The notes under the pieces: model-generated
The model's database searches: none
Told to the model about the DNA's origin: nothing
Seen by the model: only the letters and a program-made list of their open reading frames with translations
NCBI GenBank assembly: GCA_030429345.1
Contig: JAUIFJ010000010.1
Coordinates: 73,512-137,511, forward strand
Reading direction: 5' to 3'
Length of the DNA: 64,000 bases
From: a bacterium
Lineage (GTDB): Bacteria > CAIWAD01
Made by a program: the position numbers and the translations under genes
Part shown: positions 53,533 through 63,111 of the stretch, one piece after another
How the letters are laid out: each line of letters starts with the position of its first letter
Position numbering within the stretch: the first letter of the stretch is position 1

Positions 53533-55286
53533 TGCGAAGCGTATACGAGATCCTGTCGCAGCGCTGGCCCGGGATAGCCGCCGAACTGGCCGGTCGGCCT
53601 GCCGTGACACAGACACATGCCAATGCCCTGAAGTTCCGCGGCCGCTCCATGCAGTCCAGCCGGCCGGAGATCGAGGCGCGCCGCCTGGTCGATCGCCGCT
53701 TCGGCGATGCTTTGCCCGCCGAAGTGGTCCTGTCCGGACACGGCACCGGCCCCATGTGCGCCGAACTCCTGCGCCGGGGCGTCCGGAGGCTGCGCGTGAT
53801 CGCGCCGGACGCGGACTGGCTGCAGACGGCCCTGGCCAACTGGACGGAGCCGGAGCTGCTGGCCCATCCTTCCCTGGAGCTGGAGCTGCCGGGGCGTACT
53901 GCACCCGGCCTGCCCGCGGGAGCCTTGATCGAGCATCCGGCCTGCCTGCGCGCATTCCCCTGGGAAATGGCCCGGATTCGTGTTGCACTGGAGAAAAGCC
54001 GCTCCTCGGATCTGCGTCTGAAGATCCTCGTAGTGGAGCCCTTCTACGGCGGTTCCCTGCCGATTGCCGGCTACGCGGCCCGCGCCTTTCGCGAGCTGGG
54101 GCACCAGGTCCGCCAGGTCAGCTATGCCGGCATGGCCGAGGCCTGGCGCACACTGAGCGATGCCGGCGAGCGACTGCAGGACGCCGGCGACCTGCCGCAG
54201 CGCTTCACGGGCCTGGCCGGGGAACTGGCGCTGCACGAGGCGGCGGCCTTCCGGCCGGACCTGGTCTTCGTGCTGGCCCAGGCGCCGCTTCCGCCCGTGA
54301 TCCTGGAACGCATGCGTTCGCTGGGTATGCGCGTGGTCTTCTGGTTCGTCGAGGACTACCAGACCATGACCTACTGGAAGGCGATCCACGAGCACACGGA
54401 CCTTTTCCTGACCATCCAGCGGGGAGAGTTCCTGCAGCAGCTGGGCGGACGGGGCCATGCGGCCTATCTGCCGCTCTGCACCGAACCTTCTGTCTTCCAT
54501 CCGCAGCCTCAGGATGGGTTGGATCACGAACTGACCTTCGTCGGGGCGGGCTATCACAACCGTGAGACGACCTTCCTGCAGCTGCGCAGGCAGGGCCTGA
54601 AGATCTGGGGCGGGGACTGGAATCCCCTGCACCCGGCATGGGAGATGGTCCAGGAGGAAGGGCGGCGCACGAACGACGAGGACAACCGGAGCATCTTCAG
54701 CAACAGCCGCATCAACCTCAACCTGCATTCCTCGACCTACCACGAGGGAGTGGATCCGGCCGGCGACTTCGTAAACCCGAGGACCTTCGATATCCTGGCC
54801 TGCGGCGGCTTCCAGCTGTGCGACGAGCGCAGCCTGCTGTCCGAGCTGCTCGAGCCCGGACGACACCTGGACACCTTCCGGGACGCGGAGGAGCTGAAGG
54901 AGCGTGTCGCGTACTACAGGGAGCATCCGGAAGAGGCGCGGGCCATGGCGGAGGCGGGGCGGGCCCATGTGCTGAGGTATCACACTTTCCGCCGCCGCAT
55001 GGAGGAATGCCTGGAGCTGGCCCTTCTGCGTGATCCGGACTGGTTCCCCGCCGCCGTGAGACGCGACGAGGAGCGCGCCCTGGCTTCCGATCCCCAGCTG
55101 CGGCGGCTGCTGGAGACCCTGCCGCCGGAGGTGGAACCTTCCGTGGACGGCATCAGCGCCTGGCTGGAACGGCGGGGCGGACGGCTCGATGCCACGGAAG
55201 GGCTGTTCCTCTACATGGCGCGCATCAAGGACTGGGCGCGTTCCAAGAACATCGACCGCATGCTGGAGGCGCGTCCCCGTGGCTGA
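53532..55286 (+). CDS. Maf-N-like domain fused to a CgeB-like glycosyltransferase
   Basis: A 584-residue protein. Residues 1-155 resemble the Maf N-terminal part (VVLSGHGTGPMCAELLRRGVRRLRVIAPD). Residues 160-500 are a CgeB-type GT-B enzyme: ILVVEPFYGGSLPIAGYAARAF, FWFVEDYQTMTYWKA, FVGAGYHNRETTFLQL, SRINLNLHSSTYHEG and NPRTFDILACGGFQLCDE. A helical tail of about 80 residues follows. The start shares one base with the Maf stop. The fusion implies that Maf-N and CgeB act on the same substrate. Confidence 0.82.
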   Translation: MRSVYEILSQRWPGIAAELAGRPAVTQTHANALKFRGRSMQSSRPEIEARRLVDRRFGDALPAEVVLSGHGTGPMCAELLRRGVRRLRVIAPDADWLQTALANWTEPELLAHPSLELELPGRTAPGLPAGALIEHPACLRAFPWEMARIRVALEKSRSSDLRLKILVVEPFYGGSLPIAGYAARAFRELGHQVRQVSYAGMAEAWRTLSDAGERLQDAGDLPQRFTGLAGELALHEAAAFRPDLVFVLAQAPLPPVILERMRSLGMRVVFWFVEDYQTMTYWKAIHEHTDLFLTIQRGEFLQQLGGRGHAAYLPLCTEPSVFHPQPQDGLDHELTFVGAGYHNRETTFLQLRRQGLKIWGGDWNPLHPAWEMVQEEGRRTNDEDNRSIFSNSRINLNLHSSTYHEGVDPAGDFVNPRTFDILACGGFQLCDERSLLSELLEPGRHLDTFRDAEELKERVAYYREHPEEARAMAEAGRAHVLRYHTFRRRMEECLELALLRDPDWFPAAVRRDEERALASDPQLRRLLETLPPEVEPSVDGISAWLERRGGRLDATEGLFLYMARIKDWARSKNIDRMLEARPRG

Positions 55287-56976
55287 GATCCTGGTGATCA
55301 ACCTGACCCGAATGGGCGACATCGTGCAGACCGGACCGCTTGTCGAGGGCCTGCGGCAGAAGCATCCCGATGCGCGGATCTCGCTGTTGGTCATCGACAG
55401 CTTCCGCGGCATCGCCGAGCAGCTTTCCGGCGTGGACGAGATCCTGGTCTACGGACAGGACGAGAGTGTCTCACGCCTGATGGCGCCGGGCTGGAGCCTC
55501 GAGCAGGGCTTCCGCTGGCACCGGGACTTTGTCGACGGACTGAGGAAACGCTCCTGGGACCTGGTGATCAACCTGACGCACAGCCTCGACAGCGCCGTGC
55601 TGAGCCATCTGCTGGGCGCGGCGGAAGTGCGCGGCCTTTGCGTCCACGCCAACGGCCTGAAGACGATCCGCCACGACTGGGTGCGCTATTTCTTCAATGT
55701 GACCGCCAACCGCGGCTTCAACGATTTCAACCTGGTGGACATCTACCGCCAGATCGGGGAACTGTCGCCGGAGCAGGGAACACGCCTTCGCCTCGAGCCC
55801 GGCGAAGAGGCCCGTTCTCGTATACGAAGCCTGCTGGAGCCCGGCAAGGGGCCCCTGGTCCTGCTGCAGATGGGGGCCAGCAAGCCCGACCGGCGCTGGC
55901 CGACGGGCTCCTTCGCCCGTACGGCGCGGCTGCTGCGCGAACAGTGCGGCGCCCGTTTCGCGCTTTGCGGAACGAAGAAGGACGGAGCGCTGTCCCGCGA
56001 ATTCCTGCAGGCCGCGCCTGAACTGCCGGCACAAGACCTCTGCGGCGCGACCAGCCTGGCCGAGCTGAGCGCACTCTGCGAGTCGGCGGATCTGCTGATC
56101 AGCAACGACACGGGTACGATGCACATCGCGGCAGCCATGGACACTCCGGTGGTCAGCCTTTTCATGGCCACGGCCCTGCCGGAGGAGACGGCCGCGTATA
56201 CGCGCCAGGCCTGGATCCTCCAGCCGGATATCCCCTGCACTCCCTGCAGCCACCACGTGGAATGTCCCCACATGGCCTGTCGCGGATACATCACGCCGGA
56301 GGCCGTCGTCCGCGCCGCGAGGGAGGCGCTGGGAGTCGGCGCGGGGGAGCCCTGGCCAGATTCGGGAACGATCCGCGTATACCGCAGCGAGCGGGACTCC
56401 CGAGGATTCCAGGTCCTGCGCTCCCTGCTGCCCAAGCCCCTGCGGCGACAGGACCTGGTCGCGCGCTGCTACCACCAGTACTGGCAGCAGTCGCTTGGAC
56501 GGGTGAGCGAAGAGCAAGGCGATCCACTCGAGGAAGAGATCACGAAAGTGCTGGAAGAGACCCTGCCCCCGGAAGATCCGGAAGGCCTGATGGCTTCCCT
56601 GGCCGCCTGTGCCACAGGCTTCCTCGAGCTGGCCGAGCTGGCGGACCGCGGCGAGAAGCTGATCGATTCCGTGCGGAAGGAGCTGGCGCGGCCGGCCCCT
56701 TCGCCCGAGACGCTGTCGGACCTGGCGGATCAGATTGGCGCACTGGATCGCGAGATTCTCGACCGCGAGCTGGAGGAGCCGGCCCTGCGCCCGGTGGCGG
56801 TCCTCTTCCGCTTCGACAAGGATGGACTGGATCACGAAGGCGACATGGACGAACTGAACCGCGGCATGCGGGAGATCTACCGCAAGCTGGGGCAGCGCTC
56901 ACGGGGGCTCGCGCACAGGCTGCGCACGGTGGAAAGCCTGCTGCAGGGCCGACTGGCGGCGGAGGTGCTCCCGTGA
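55279..56976 (+). CDS. GT9 glycosyltransferase with long C-terminal extension
   Basis: A 565-residue protein. Residues 1-345 are GT9 (ILVINLTRMGDIVQTGPLVEGL, LQMGASKPDRRWPTGSFART, LISNDTGTMHIAAAMDTPVVSLF), with Cys-rich PCTPCSHHVECPHMACRGY near 320. Residues 345-565 form a helical extension with no recognised domain. The first gene-order hints (Maf, CgeB, GT9) repeat the order seen upstream. It starts with GTG inside the last codons of the previous gene (8-base overlap). Confidence 0.85.
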   Translation: MAEILVINLTRMGDIVQTGPLVEGLRQKHPDARISLLVIDSFRGIAEQLSGVDEILVYGQDESVSRLMAPGWSLEQGFRWHRDFVDGLRKRSWDLVINLTHSLDSAVLSHLLGAAEVRGLCVHANGLKTIRHDWVRYFFNVTANRGFNDFNLVDIYRQIGELSPEQGTRLRLEPGEEARSRIRSLLEPGKGPLVLLQMGASKPDRRWPTGSFARTARLLREQCGARFALCGTKKDGALSREFLQAAPELPAQDLCGATSLAELSALCESADLLISNDTGTMHIAAAMDTPVVSLFMATALPEETAAYTRQAWILQPDIPCTPCSHHVECPHMACRGYITPEAVVRAAREALGVGAGEPWPDSGTIRVYRSERDSRGFQVLRSLLPKPLRRQDLVARCYHQYWQQSLGRVSEEQGDPLEEEITKVLEETLPPEDPEGLMASLAACATGFLELAELADRGEKLIDSVRKELARPAPSPETLSDLADQIGALDREILDRELEEPALRPVAVLFRFDKDGLDHEGDMDELNRGMREIYRKLGQRSRGLAHRLRTVESLLQGRLAAEVLP

Positions 56977-58691
56977 ACTGGAGATTTTGCCGCGTACCCG
57001 CCCGCAACGGCGAAGACAGCCTGCAGCTCGTCAGCGACGAGGGCGGCCTGCTGCGTGTACACAGTCCCCTGGATCCCGGACGGGAAGCCCGCCGGATGCT
57101 GGCCTCGCTTTCCCTGGAGGGTGCTCCCCTGCTGGTGATCGCCGGAGGAGGGCTGGGCTGGCTCGCCCGTGAGGCGGAAGGTTCGAATCCCGCGCCCTGC
57201 GCCATCCTGGAGCTGGAGCCGCCCGCCGCGGACACGATCCTGCGCGGCAAGCCCTCCCCGCGGGGCATTCGGCTCAGCGGCACAGCGGCGGACCTGGTGC
57301 AGCGTGTCACGCGCGAGCAGATGCAGCGCGGCTGGCCGGACATCGTCTTCGTCGCCAACGCGGCCTATCAAAAGGCCTTTCCCGCCTGGTGCGAAGATCT
57401 GCAGGCACACTTCCGGCCCGGGCGCAACACCTGCGAACTGGGACACAGCCGGCGGGAGGCCTGGCAGGGACGACGCGTTCTCGTGATCCAGAGCGGCTAC
57501 TTCCTGCTGCGCGAATGCGTGGAGGCCTTTCGCGAGATGGACTGCGAAGTGGGCCTGGTGCCTCTTTCCGCGAGCGAGCAGGTGATCTCGCCGACCTTTC
57601 GCAGCGGCGGCCCGAAGGTCGACGCCGATTTTCCGGGCCGGCTGCTGGAAGCGATCCGCGACCAGCGTCCGGACGTCGTCTTCACGGTGAATCACATCGG
57701 CCTGGACAGCGAAGGGCGCCTGCTGGACCTGCTGAAGAGCCTGCGGCTGCCGCTAGTCAGCTGGTTCGTCGACAGCCCTGTATACATCCTTGACGGACAC
57801 CGGCAGGTGGCCAGCGACTGGACGCACCTCTTCGTCTGGGAGCGCCACTGGATGGCGCCGATGCGCGAGCTGGGCTTTGCCAGCGTCGACTGGCTTCCGC
57901 TGGCCGGTCACAGCGCCTTTCGCAGGATGCCTGCGAAAGCGCCACGGCGCGACCTGGGCTTTGTCGGCGGAAGCAACGTGGAAGCGGTCGGCAAATGGCG
58001 GAACCGGCTGCGCCTGCCGCAGGAGCGGAACACGGAGCTGGAGGCCCTGCTGGCCGCCTGGCGCAATGCGCTGGCCCTGCCGGGAGCGAGCCTGAAGCGC
58101 TGCCTGGGAGACTTTCCGCGCCTGGCTGCCGGGCTGGACAAGGATCGCCGGCGCGTGCTGGAAAGCTGGCTCGTGCTGAAGGCGACCCAGCTGGATCGCC
58201 TGGAAATGGCGCGCCGCTTCCGGGAGCGGGACTTCGTGCTCCACGGCGATCCGGGGTGGCGGGAGCTGGACGGGAGGCTGCCCTTGCGCGCTCCGCTCGA
58301 GTATTACAGCGAGTTGCCCTTGCATTACGGCGAGAACCGCATCAACCTGAACCGCACCTCGCGGCAGATGCCGACGGCGCTCAACCAGCGCGCCTTCGAC
58401 GTGCCGCTCTGCGGGTCCGTCGTGCTCGGGGATCACCGCTCCGACCTTCAGGAGCTGTTCGAGCCGGGCAGGGATTGCCTTTCCTGGAGGTCCCTCGACG
58501 AGGCGGAGGCTCTTGCCGAGGAGCTGCTGGCCGACGAGAAGCGACGTCTCGCCCTGGCCCGCTCGGCGAGGCGGACCGTGATCCAGCGCCATCTCTACCG
58601 GCACCGGATCGGCACGATTCTGGAAACACTACACACATACCATGGCAGCACGGCCCCCGCCGGGTCCGCTGTCGTACGGGAGGACCAATGA
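56973..58691 (+). CDS. Second Maf-N/CgeB-like fusion glycosyltransferase
   Basis: A 572-residue protein with the same plan as the gene at 53.5 kb. Residues 1-150 look Maf-N-like (LLVIAGGGLGWLAREAEG, CAILELEPP). Residues 165-560 look CgeB-like (VLVIQSGYFLLRECVEAFREM, SWFVDSPVYILDGH, DLGFVGGSNVEAVGK, GENRINLNRTSRQMP, NQRAFDVPLCGSVVLGD). It starts with GTG, overlapping the GT9 stop as GTGA. It is the last recognisable glycosyltransferase of the operon. Confidence 0.8.
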   Translation: MNWRFCRVPARNGEDSLQLVSDEGGLLRVHSPLDPGREARRMLASLSLEGAPLLVIAGGGLGWLAREAEGSNPAPCAILELEPPAADTILRGKPSPRGIRLSGTAADLVQRVTREQMQRGWPDIVFVANAAYQKAFPAWCEDLQAHFRPGRNTCELGHSRREAWQGRRVLVIQSGYFLLRECVEAFREMDCEVGLVPLSASEQVISPTFRSGGPKVDADFPGRLLEAIRDQRPDVVFTVNHIGLDSEGRLLDLLKSLRLPLVSWFVDSPVYILDGHRQVASDWTHLFVWERHWMAPMRELGFASVDWLPLAGHSAFRRMPAKAPRRDLGFVGGSNVEAVGKWRNRLRLPQERNTELEALLAAWRNALALPGASLKRCLGDFPRLAAGLDKDRRRVLESWLVLKATQLDRLEMARRFRERDFVLHGDPGWRELDGRLPLRAPLEYYSELPLHYGENRINLNRTSRQMPTALNQRAFDVPLCGSVVLGDHRSDLQELFEPGRDCLSWRSLDEAEALAEELLADEKRRLALARSARRTVIQRHLYRHRIGTILETLHTYHGSTAPAGSAVVREDQ

Positions 58692-59305
58692 TCCTGATCA
58701 TCAACGACGCACAGCGCGACCTGCCCGCCGGCGCGGGAGCGGCCCGGACACTGGAAGAAGTCCTGCAGTCCCTGGCGGAGGATTTCCGCGACGAGGGCCT
58801 GCTTGTCACACAAGTGATCCTCAACGGGACGGATGTCACCGGCAAGCCCCAGGAAGAGGTCCATGCCCTGGGCGCTCCGCAGAAAGTCGAGATTCGTGCT
58901 CGCCGGCCGGAAGAGCTGGTGGCCGACAGTCTGGCGGTCACCGCGGAAATGGTCGGGCCGCTGCAGCGGGAACTGGCGGAGTGCGCCGACAAGCTGCGCA
59001 TCGGGGACGAGGCCAACGCCACCCTGATGCTCTTCCGCGTCATCGATTCCTTCCAGCTGCTGAAGATGGGCGTGTCACACATCGGCCGCATCCTGCGCAT
59101 GCAGCTGCCGGATGTCGACCGCGGGGTTCTCGACGAGTTCATCGATCGCCTGGACGGCCAGCTTTCGGAAGTGGTCGCGGCCCAGGAAAGCCAGGACCTG
59201 ATCCTGCTCGCGGATCTGCTGGAGTACGAGATCGGCGAATCGCTGGAGGAATGGCAGCAGCAGGTAAGCGAAATGGGCAAGCGCCTGTGCCGGGTGGAGG
59301 CCTGA
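58688..59305 (+). CDS. Hypothetical 205-residue protein of the glycan operon
   Basis: I do not recognise this family. Residues 1-70 look like a small alpha/beta domain (MILIINDAQRDLPAGAG..., QVILNGTDVTG). Residues 75-205 are strongly helical with a conserved-looking ALMLFRVIDSFQLL-type stretch (TLMLFRVIDSFQLLKMGVSHIG). There is no signal peptide or membrane segment. The ATG overlaps the CgeB-like stop (ATGA) and its own stop overlaps the next gene, so it is an integral operon member. Position after Maf genes is where flagellar chaperones can occur. Confidence 0.75.
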   Translation: MILIINDAQRDLPAGAGAARTLEEVLQSLAEDFRDEGLLVTQVILNGTDVTGKPQEEVHALGAPQKVEIRARRPEELVADSLAVTAEMVGPLQRELAECADKLRIGDEANATLMLFRVIDSFQLLKMGVSHIGRILRMQLPDVDRGVLDEFIDRLDGQLSEVVAAQESQDLILLADLLEYEIGESLEEWQQQVSEMGKRLCRVEA

Positions 59306-59700
59306 TGGGAGCGGCAGAGCAAGCCGCCGCCCTGCTGGTCGAGCGGCTGAAGACCTGGGAAGAGCTGCTGAAGGCGGTACTTGCCGCAGGAGTCGAGACG
59401 GGCGAGCTGGACGCGCTCAACGAGCGCCGGCAGGAGCTGTCGGACGAGATCGCGCGCGCCATCGTCGGCATCAGCTCCGCCTGGCCGCCCGGTGATCCAC
59501 GGCGGCTGGAACTGAAACGCGTCTGCCTGGAGCACTGGCAGCGGATCCACGTGATGGAGGAGCAGGTGGAAGCCCTTTTCCGCCGGGAACTGGCCACCCT
59601 GCGATCACGGCTGGGGGAGGTCGGCCGCTTCCGGGCCGCCCTGGGCGGCTACGGCCGGCCCCGCTCCCGTGATCCACGAAGGATCGATACCCTGCGCTAG
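59305..59700 (+). CDS. Small helical protein, possibly an FlgN/FliT-like chaperone
   Basis: A 131-residue, almost wholly alpha-helical protein (WEELLKAVLAAG, LDALNERRQELSDEIARAI, MEEQVEALFRRELATLRSRL). Size, helix content and gene position recall FlgN or FliT flagellar chaperones, but no diagnostic motif is present, so this is only a suggestion. The ATG shares a base with the previous stop. It is the last gene of the ~16 kb operon. Confidence 0.6.
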   Translation: MGAAEQAAALLVERLKTWEELLKAVLAAGVETGELDALNERRQELSDEIARAIVGISSAWPPGDPRRLELKRVCLEHWQRIHVMEEQVEALFRRELATLRSRLGEVGRFRAALGGYGRPRSRDPRRIDTLR

Positions 59701-60012
59701 CCGGCCCGGGTCCCCGGCAGGCATTTCGCCCGGGCAGAGCTCCGCAGGGACAGGGCTCGAACCCGCCTGCGCGGCAGGATGGAATCCTGGCGGGGCCGGA
59801 GTGCTCTCCGTCCGGGCGTCGGAAGACGCTTCGTCCCTGATCATGCCCAAGCGGCATGGACTGGCAGTGTCCGGCAGGATTCCACCTGCCGACATCGACG
59901 GCACCTCCCCGTGAAGGGCCACTTCCCTTCCATATTTAAACAGCAACTCTCCAGGGGCATCCGTTGCCCCCGGAAGGCTTGATTCCTACATTCGCTGCTT
60001 GCTGATTTTGTT

Positions 60013-60028
60013 CTGACATAGTTGTCAG
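60013..60028. promoter_or_regulatory. Perfect palindrome upstream of the TPR gene
   Basis: CTGACA-TAGT-TGTCAG, 60 bases before the ATG. It has operator-like symmetry and is followed by TTTTGG. The 388-base gap 59701-60088 also contains hairpins GGCAGG-attcca-CCTGCC (about 59873-59890) and GGGGCA-tccgt-TGCCCC (about 59953-59970). No gene or confident promoter is seen. Confidence 0.5.
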
Positions 60029-60088
60029 TTTTGGATTCATACCGGCCGGTGGCCCCATGCGGCCCCGACCCAACCGCGGAGCGCATCG

Positions 60089-62773
60089 ATGAGCGGAATG
60101 AGCGACGCCCAGAAGGGCCGCCAGTGGTTCCAGGAGACGATCAAGATCCATCGCGGTCCGTCCCCGGACCTGCAGAAAGTGATCGCCGGCTACAAGAAGA
60201 GCCTGAAGTACAATCCCCATGACCCCGAGGTCCTGTATACACTCGGCGTGGCCTACCTGGGGCGCGGCGAAGTGAGCAATGCCGTCGAGCAGATCGACCG
60301 TTCGCTGAGCATCAAGGACGACGTGCCCGAGGCCTGGTTCCATTTCGGCCAGTGTCACATGCTGCAGAAGAACCACGAGCGGGCGGAGGAAGCCTACCGG
60401 CACGCCCTGCGTCTCACGCCCCGCGAGCGCAGCGCCAGCCTGCATTTCGCGATCGCCATGTCGCAGCAGGCGCGCAACCAGGTCGAGGAGGCCAAGAAGA
60501 GCTACCGCGAAGGCCTCTCGATCTCCCCGGAGGATTTCGGCGGCAATTTCCAGTTCGCCGTGCTGCTGCTCAACACCCGTGAGACAGAAGAAGCGACGAG
60601 GATCTTCGACTCCCTGCTCGAAAAGCACCCGGACCAGCGCGACGTGCTCAACTACCGCGCGCTGCTCCACGCCCAGGAGAAGGAATTCGCCAAGGGCCGC
60701 GAGCTGCTCGGCCGGGCCCTGGAAAAGAACGGCAAGGACGCATCGCTGCTCTTCAACCTGGGACAGATGTTCGAACAGGACGGCAAGGACGCGGAAGCCG
60801 AAGAACACTACAAGGAAAGCCTCGAACTCAAGCGCGACCAGCCGGGCGCCCTGGGGCGGCTGGGCATGCTCTGCGCGCGCGGCAAGCGCTACGACGAGGC
60901 CCTGGCGCTTTTCGACGAGGCCCTCGAGATCGCTCCCAAGGACGCCGGCCTGCACTACCTGAAAGGCGTGGCCTACGCCGAGCAGGACGACAAGGACACG
61001 GCGCGCAAGCTTTTCGAGAAAGCCATCGAGTTGCAGCCCGCTTTCCGCGATGCCCAGAACGCCCTGGCCCAGCTGGACCAGGCCGCGGTGCCTGCCGGCG
61101 AATCGGTGGAAGAGCTGGAGAAGCAGCTCGAGGACGACCCCGAAAGCACGGCCCTGCGTCTGAAGCTGGCGCAGGCCTATATGCGAGCACAGCGCCCCCA
61201 GGACGCCCTGCCCGTGATGGAGGAGCTGCTCAAGGAAGGCGTCGACGATGCCGGCCTCTTCCTGAATCACGGCTTCGCCCTCTCGATGACGGCGGGCCGG
61301 GATGTGCAGCAGATGCAGCGCAGCCGCGCCTCCCTGCAGAAGGGTCTTTCCGGCCGTCCCGAAGCGGCGGCCATGCTGCGCCTGGCACAGGTCGACCTGC
61401 AACTGCGCGAGGCGGACGAGGCCGCCGATCTGCTGAAGACCCTCTGCAAGAACAATCCCGCGGACGCCCGCATCTGCGGCATGTACGCCACGGCGCTGCA
61501 GCAGAAGGGCCGCTTCGAAGAGGCGATCGCCCAGTTCCACAAGGCGCTGGAACTGGATCCCGAGGCTCGCGAGCCGGTGGCCGTCCTGGCCCAGCTGCTG
61601 GAATTGACCGGCAAGCAGGAGGAAGCGGTCGAGTTCTACCGCCGCTGGACGGCCTTCGCCGGTCGCGACCCCCAGCCCGGCCTGCGCTGGGCGCTCCTGC
61701 ACAACCGCATGGGCGACTTCGACAAGGGCCTGGGCGTGATTGACGAGATGCTCGAGACGATGAGCTTCGGAGATTCCGAAGAGGACAAGCGCAACGCGGC
61801 CCAGGTCCACTTCTACCGCGGCCTGACCCTGCTGGATCTCCAGCGCCAGGACGAGGCCGAGTTGGCCTTGCAGAAGGCCCTTGAGCTGAAGCCCGATTTC
61901 CCCGAAGCCCAGCAGCGCCTGCAGCACCTGGCCCAGATCAAGCCCCTGGTCGGCGCCAGCATCGACGAACTGGAAGCCAGCGTGCAGAAGGATCCCGATG
62001 ATCTGGACGACCGCTATCTGCTCAGCCTGGCCTACCTGAACGACAAGAACTGGGACAAGGCCATCGAGCACCTGACGGTGATCACCGAGAAGGACGACAA
62101 GAACCACCGCGCGCTCTTCGAGCTTTCCAACGCCCACGTGGCCGCCGGCGACACGGATCGCGGCATCGACTGCCTGATCCTGCTGGAGGAACGAGTTCCG
62201 GGGGACGCGAGTATCCGCTACCGTCTGGCCGACCTGATGCTGGCCAACGGCGAGGTGGACCTGGCGCTCAAGGAGTTCCGCAACGCCGTCGACATGATGC
62301 CCAACAACGCGGTCTTCAATTTCCGCTACGGCATCGCGCTGAAGGAGGCGGACCGCGAGGACAAGGCGGAACAGTACATCCGCAAGGCCCTCGAGATCCA
62401 GGAGAACTTCGCCCAGGCCTGGTACGAACTCGGCCTGCTGGAGTATACGAGCGATCGCGCCGACGGGGCGCTGGGTAGCTTCCAGAAGTCGCTGAGCCAG
62501 AACCCGCAGCAGCCGATGGCCTTGTACTACAGCGCCTTGATCCACCGCAATGTCAAGGAAGACGCGGCGATGGCGGTCAAGCTGCTGCAGAGCGTGCTCT
62601 CGCTGAAGCCCGATTTCGGCGACGCGCACTACCAGCTGGCGCGGATCTTCGGCGACAGGCGCCCGGAGGATGCCGTGTATCACCTGGAAGCCGCGCTGGG
62701 AATCTGGGACGAGGAGAACTTCCACCGCCAGGAGGCGGAGCAGATGCTGCAGGAACTCAAGAAAGAAGCATAA
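60089..62773 (+). CDS. Large tetratricopeptide-repeat protein
   Basis: An 894-residue soluble protein consisting of about 20 TPR units, for example YNPHDPEVLYTLGVAYLGRG, FHFGQCHMLQKNHERAEEAY and AWYELGLLEYTSDRADGAL. No signal peptide, membrane segment or catalytic domain is visible. TPR arrays act as protein-interaction scaffolds. GGAG lies 7 bases before the ATG. It is followed at 12 bases by thioredoxin and a TlpA-like lipoprotein, so it may belong to an envelope or redox function. Role unknown. Confidence 0.88.
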   Translation: MSGMSDAQKGRQWFQETIKIHRGPSPDLQKVIAGYKKSLKYNPHDPEVLYTLGVAYLGRGEVSNAVEQIDRSLSIKDDVPEAWFHFGQCHMLQKNHERAEEAYRHALRLTPRERSASLHFAIAMSQQARNQVEEAKKSYREGLSISPEDFGGNFQFAVLLLNTRETEEATRIFDSLLEKHPDQRDVLNYRALLHAQEKEFAKGRELLGRALEKNGKDASLLFNLGQMFEQDGKDAEAEEHYKESLELKRDQPGALGRLGMLCARGKRYDEALALFDEALEIAPKDAGLHYLKGVAYAEQDDKDTARKLFEKAIELQPAFRDAQNALAQLDQAAVPAGESVEELEKQLEDDPESTALRLKLAQAYMRAQRPQDALPVMEELLKEGVDDAGLFLNHGFALSMTAGRDVQQMQRSRASLQKGLSGRPEAAAMLRLAQVDLQLREADEAADLLKTLCKNNPADARICGMYATALQQKGRFEEAIAQFHKALELDPEAREPVAVLAQLLELTGKQEEAVEFYRRWTAFAGRDPQPGLRWALLHNRMGDFDKGLGVIDEMLETMSFGDSEEDKRNAAQVHFYRGLTLLDLQRQDEAELALQKALELKPDFPEAQQRLQHLAQIKPLVGASIDELEASVQKDPDDLDDRYLLSLAYLNDKNWDKAIEHLTVITEKDDKNHRALFELSNAHVAAGDTDRGIDCLILLEERVPGDASIRYRLADLMLANGEVDLALKEFRNAVDMMPNNAVFNFRYGIALKEADREDKAEQYIRKALEIQENFAQAWYELGLLEYTSDRADGALGSFQKSLSQNPQQPMALYYSALIHRNVKEDAAMAVKLLQSVLSLKPDFGDAHYQLARIFGDRRPEDAVYHLEAALGIWDEENFHRQEAEQMLQELKKEA

Positions 62774-62785
62774 AGGAGACGACCC

Positions 62786-63109
62786 ATGGCCGACCTGAGC
62801 AAGGTGACCGACGACAACTTCCAGGAATTCGTATCACAGGACGGGCTGGTGCTGGTGGATTACGGCGCCACCTGGTGCGGCCCCTGCAAGAAGCTCAACC
62901 CGGTGCTTGAGGAGATCCTTGACGAGCGTTCAGACCTGCAGATCGGCAAGGTGGACATCGAGGTCGCACGCCAGTCCGCCATCAGCAACGGCGTGATGTC
63001 CGTGCCCCAGGTCCACTTCTACAAGAACGGCTCCAAGGTCGACCAGTTCATGGGTTTCCAGGACAAGGCCAAGGTGCTAGAGTTCATCGACAAGCACGCG
63101 GGGGCCTAG
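62786..63109 (+). CDS. Thioredoxin
   Basis: A 107-residue cytoplasmic disulfide reductase with the WCGPCK active site (YGATWCGPCKKLNPVL), the cis-Pro in SVPQVHFYKNG and normal length. GGAG lies 8 bases before the ATG. It is coupled to the TlpA-like gene two bases downstream, which may pass reducing equivalents in the envelope. Confidence 0.93.
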   Translation: MADLSKVTDDNFQEFVSQDGLVLVDYGATWCGPCKKLNPVLEEILDERSDLQIGKVDIEVARQSAISNGVMSVPQVHFYKNGSKVDQFMGFQDKAKVLEFIDKHAGA

Positions 63110-63111
63110 AG

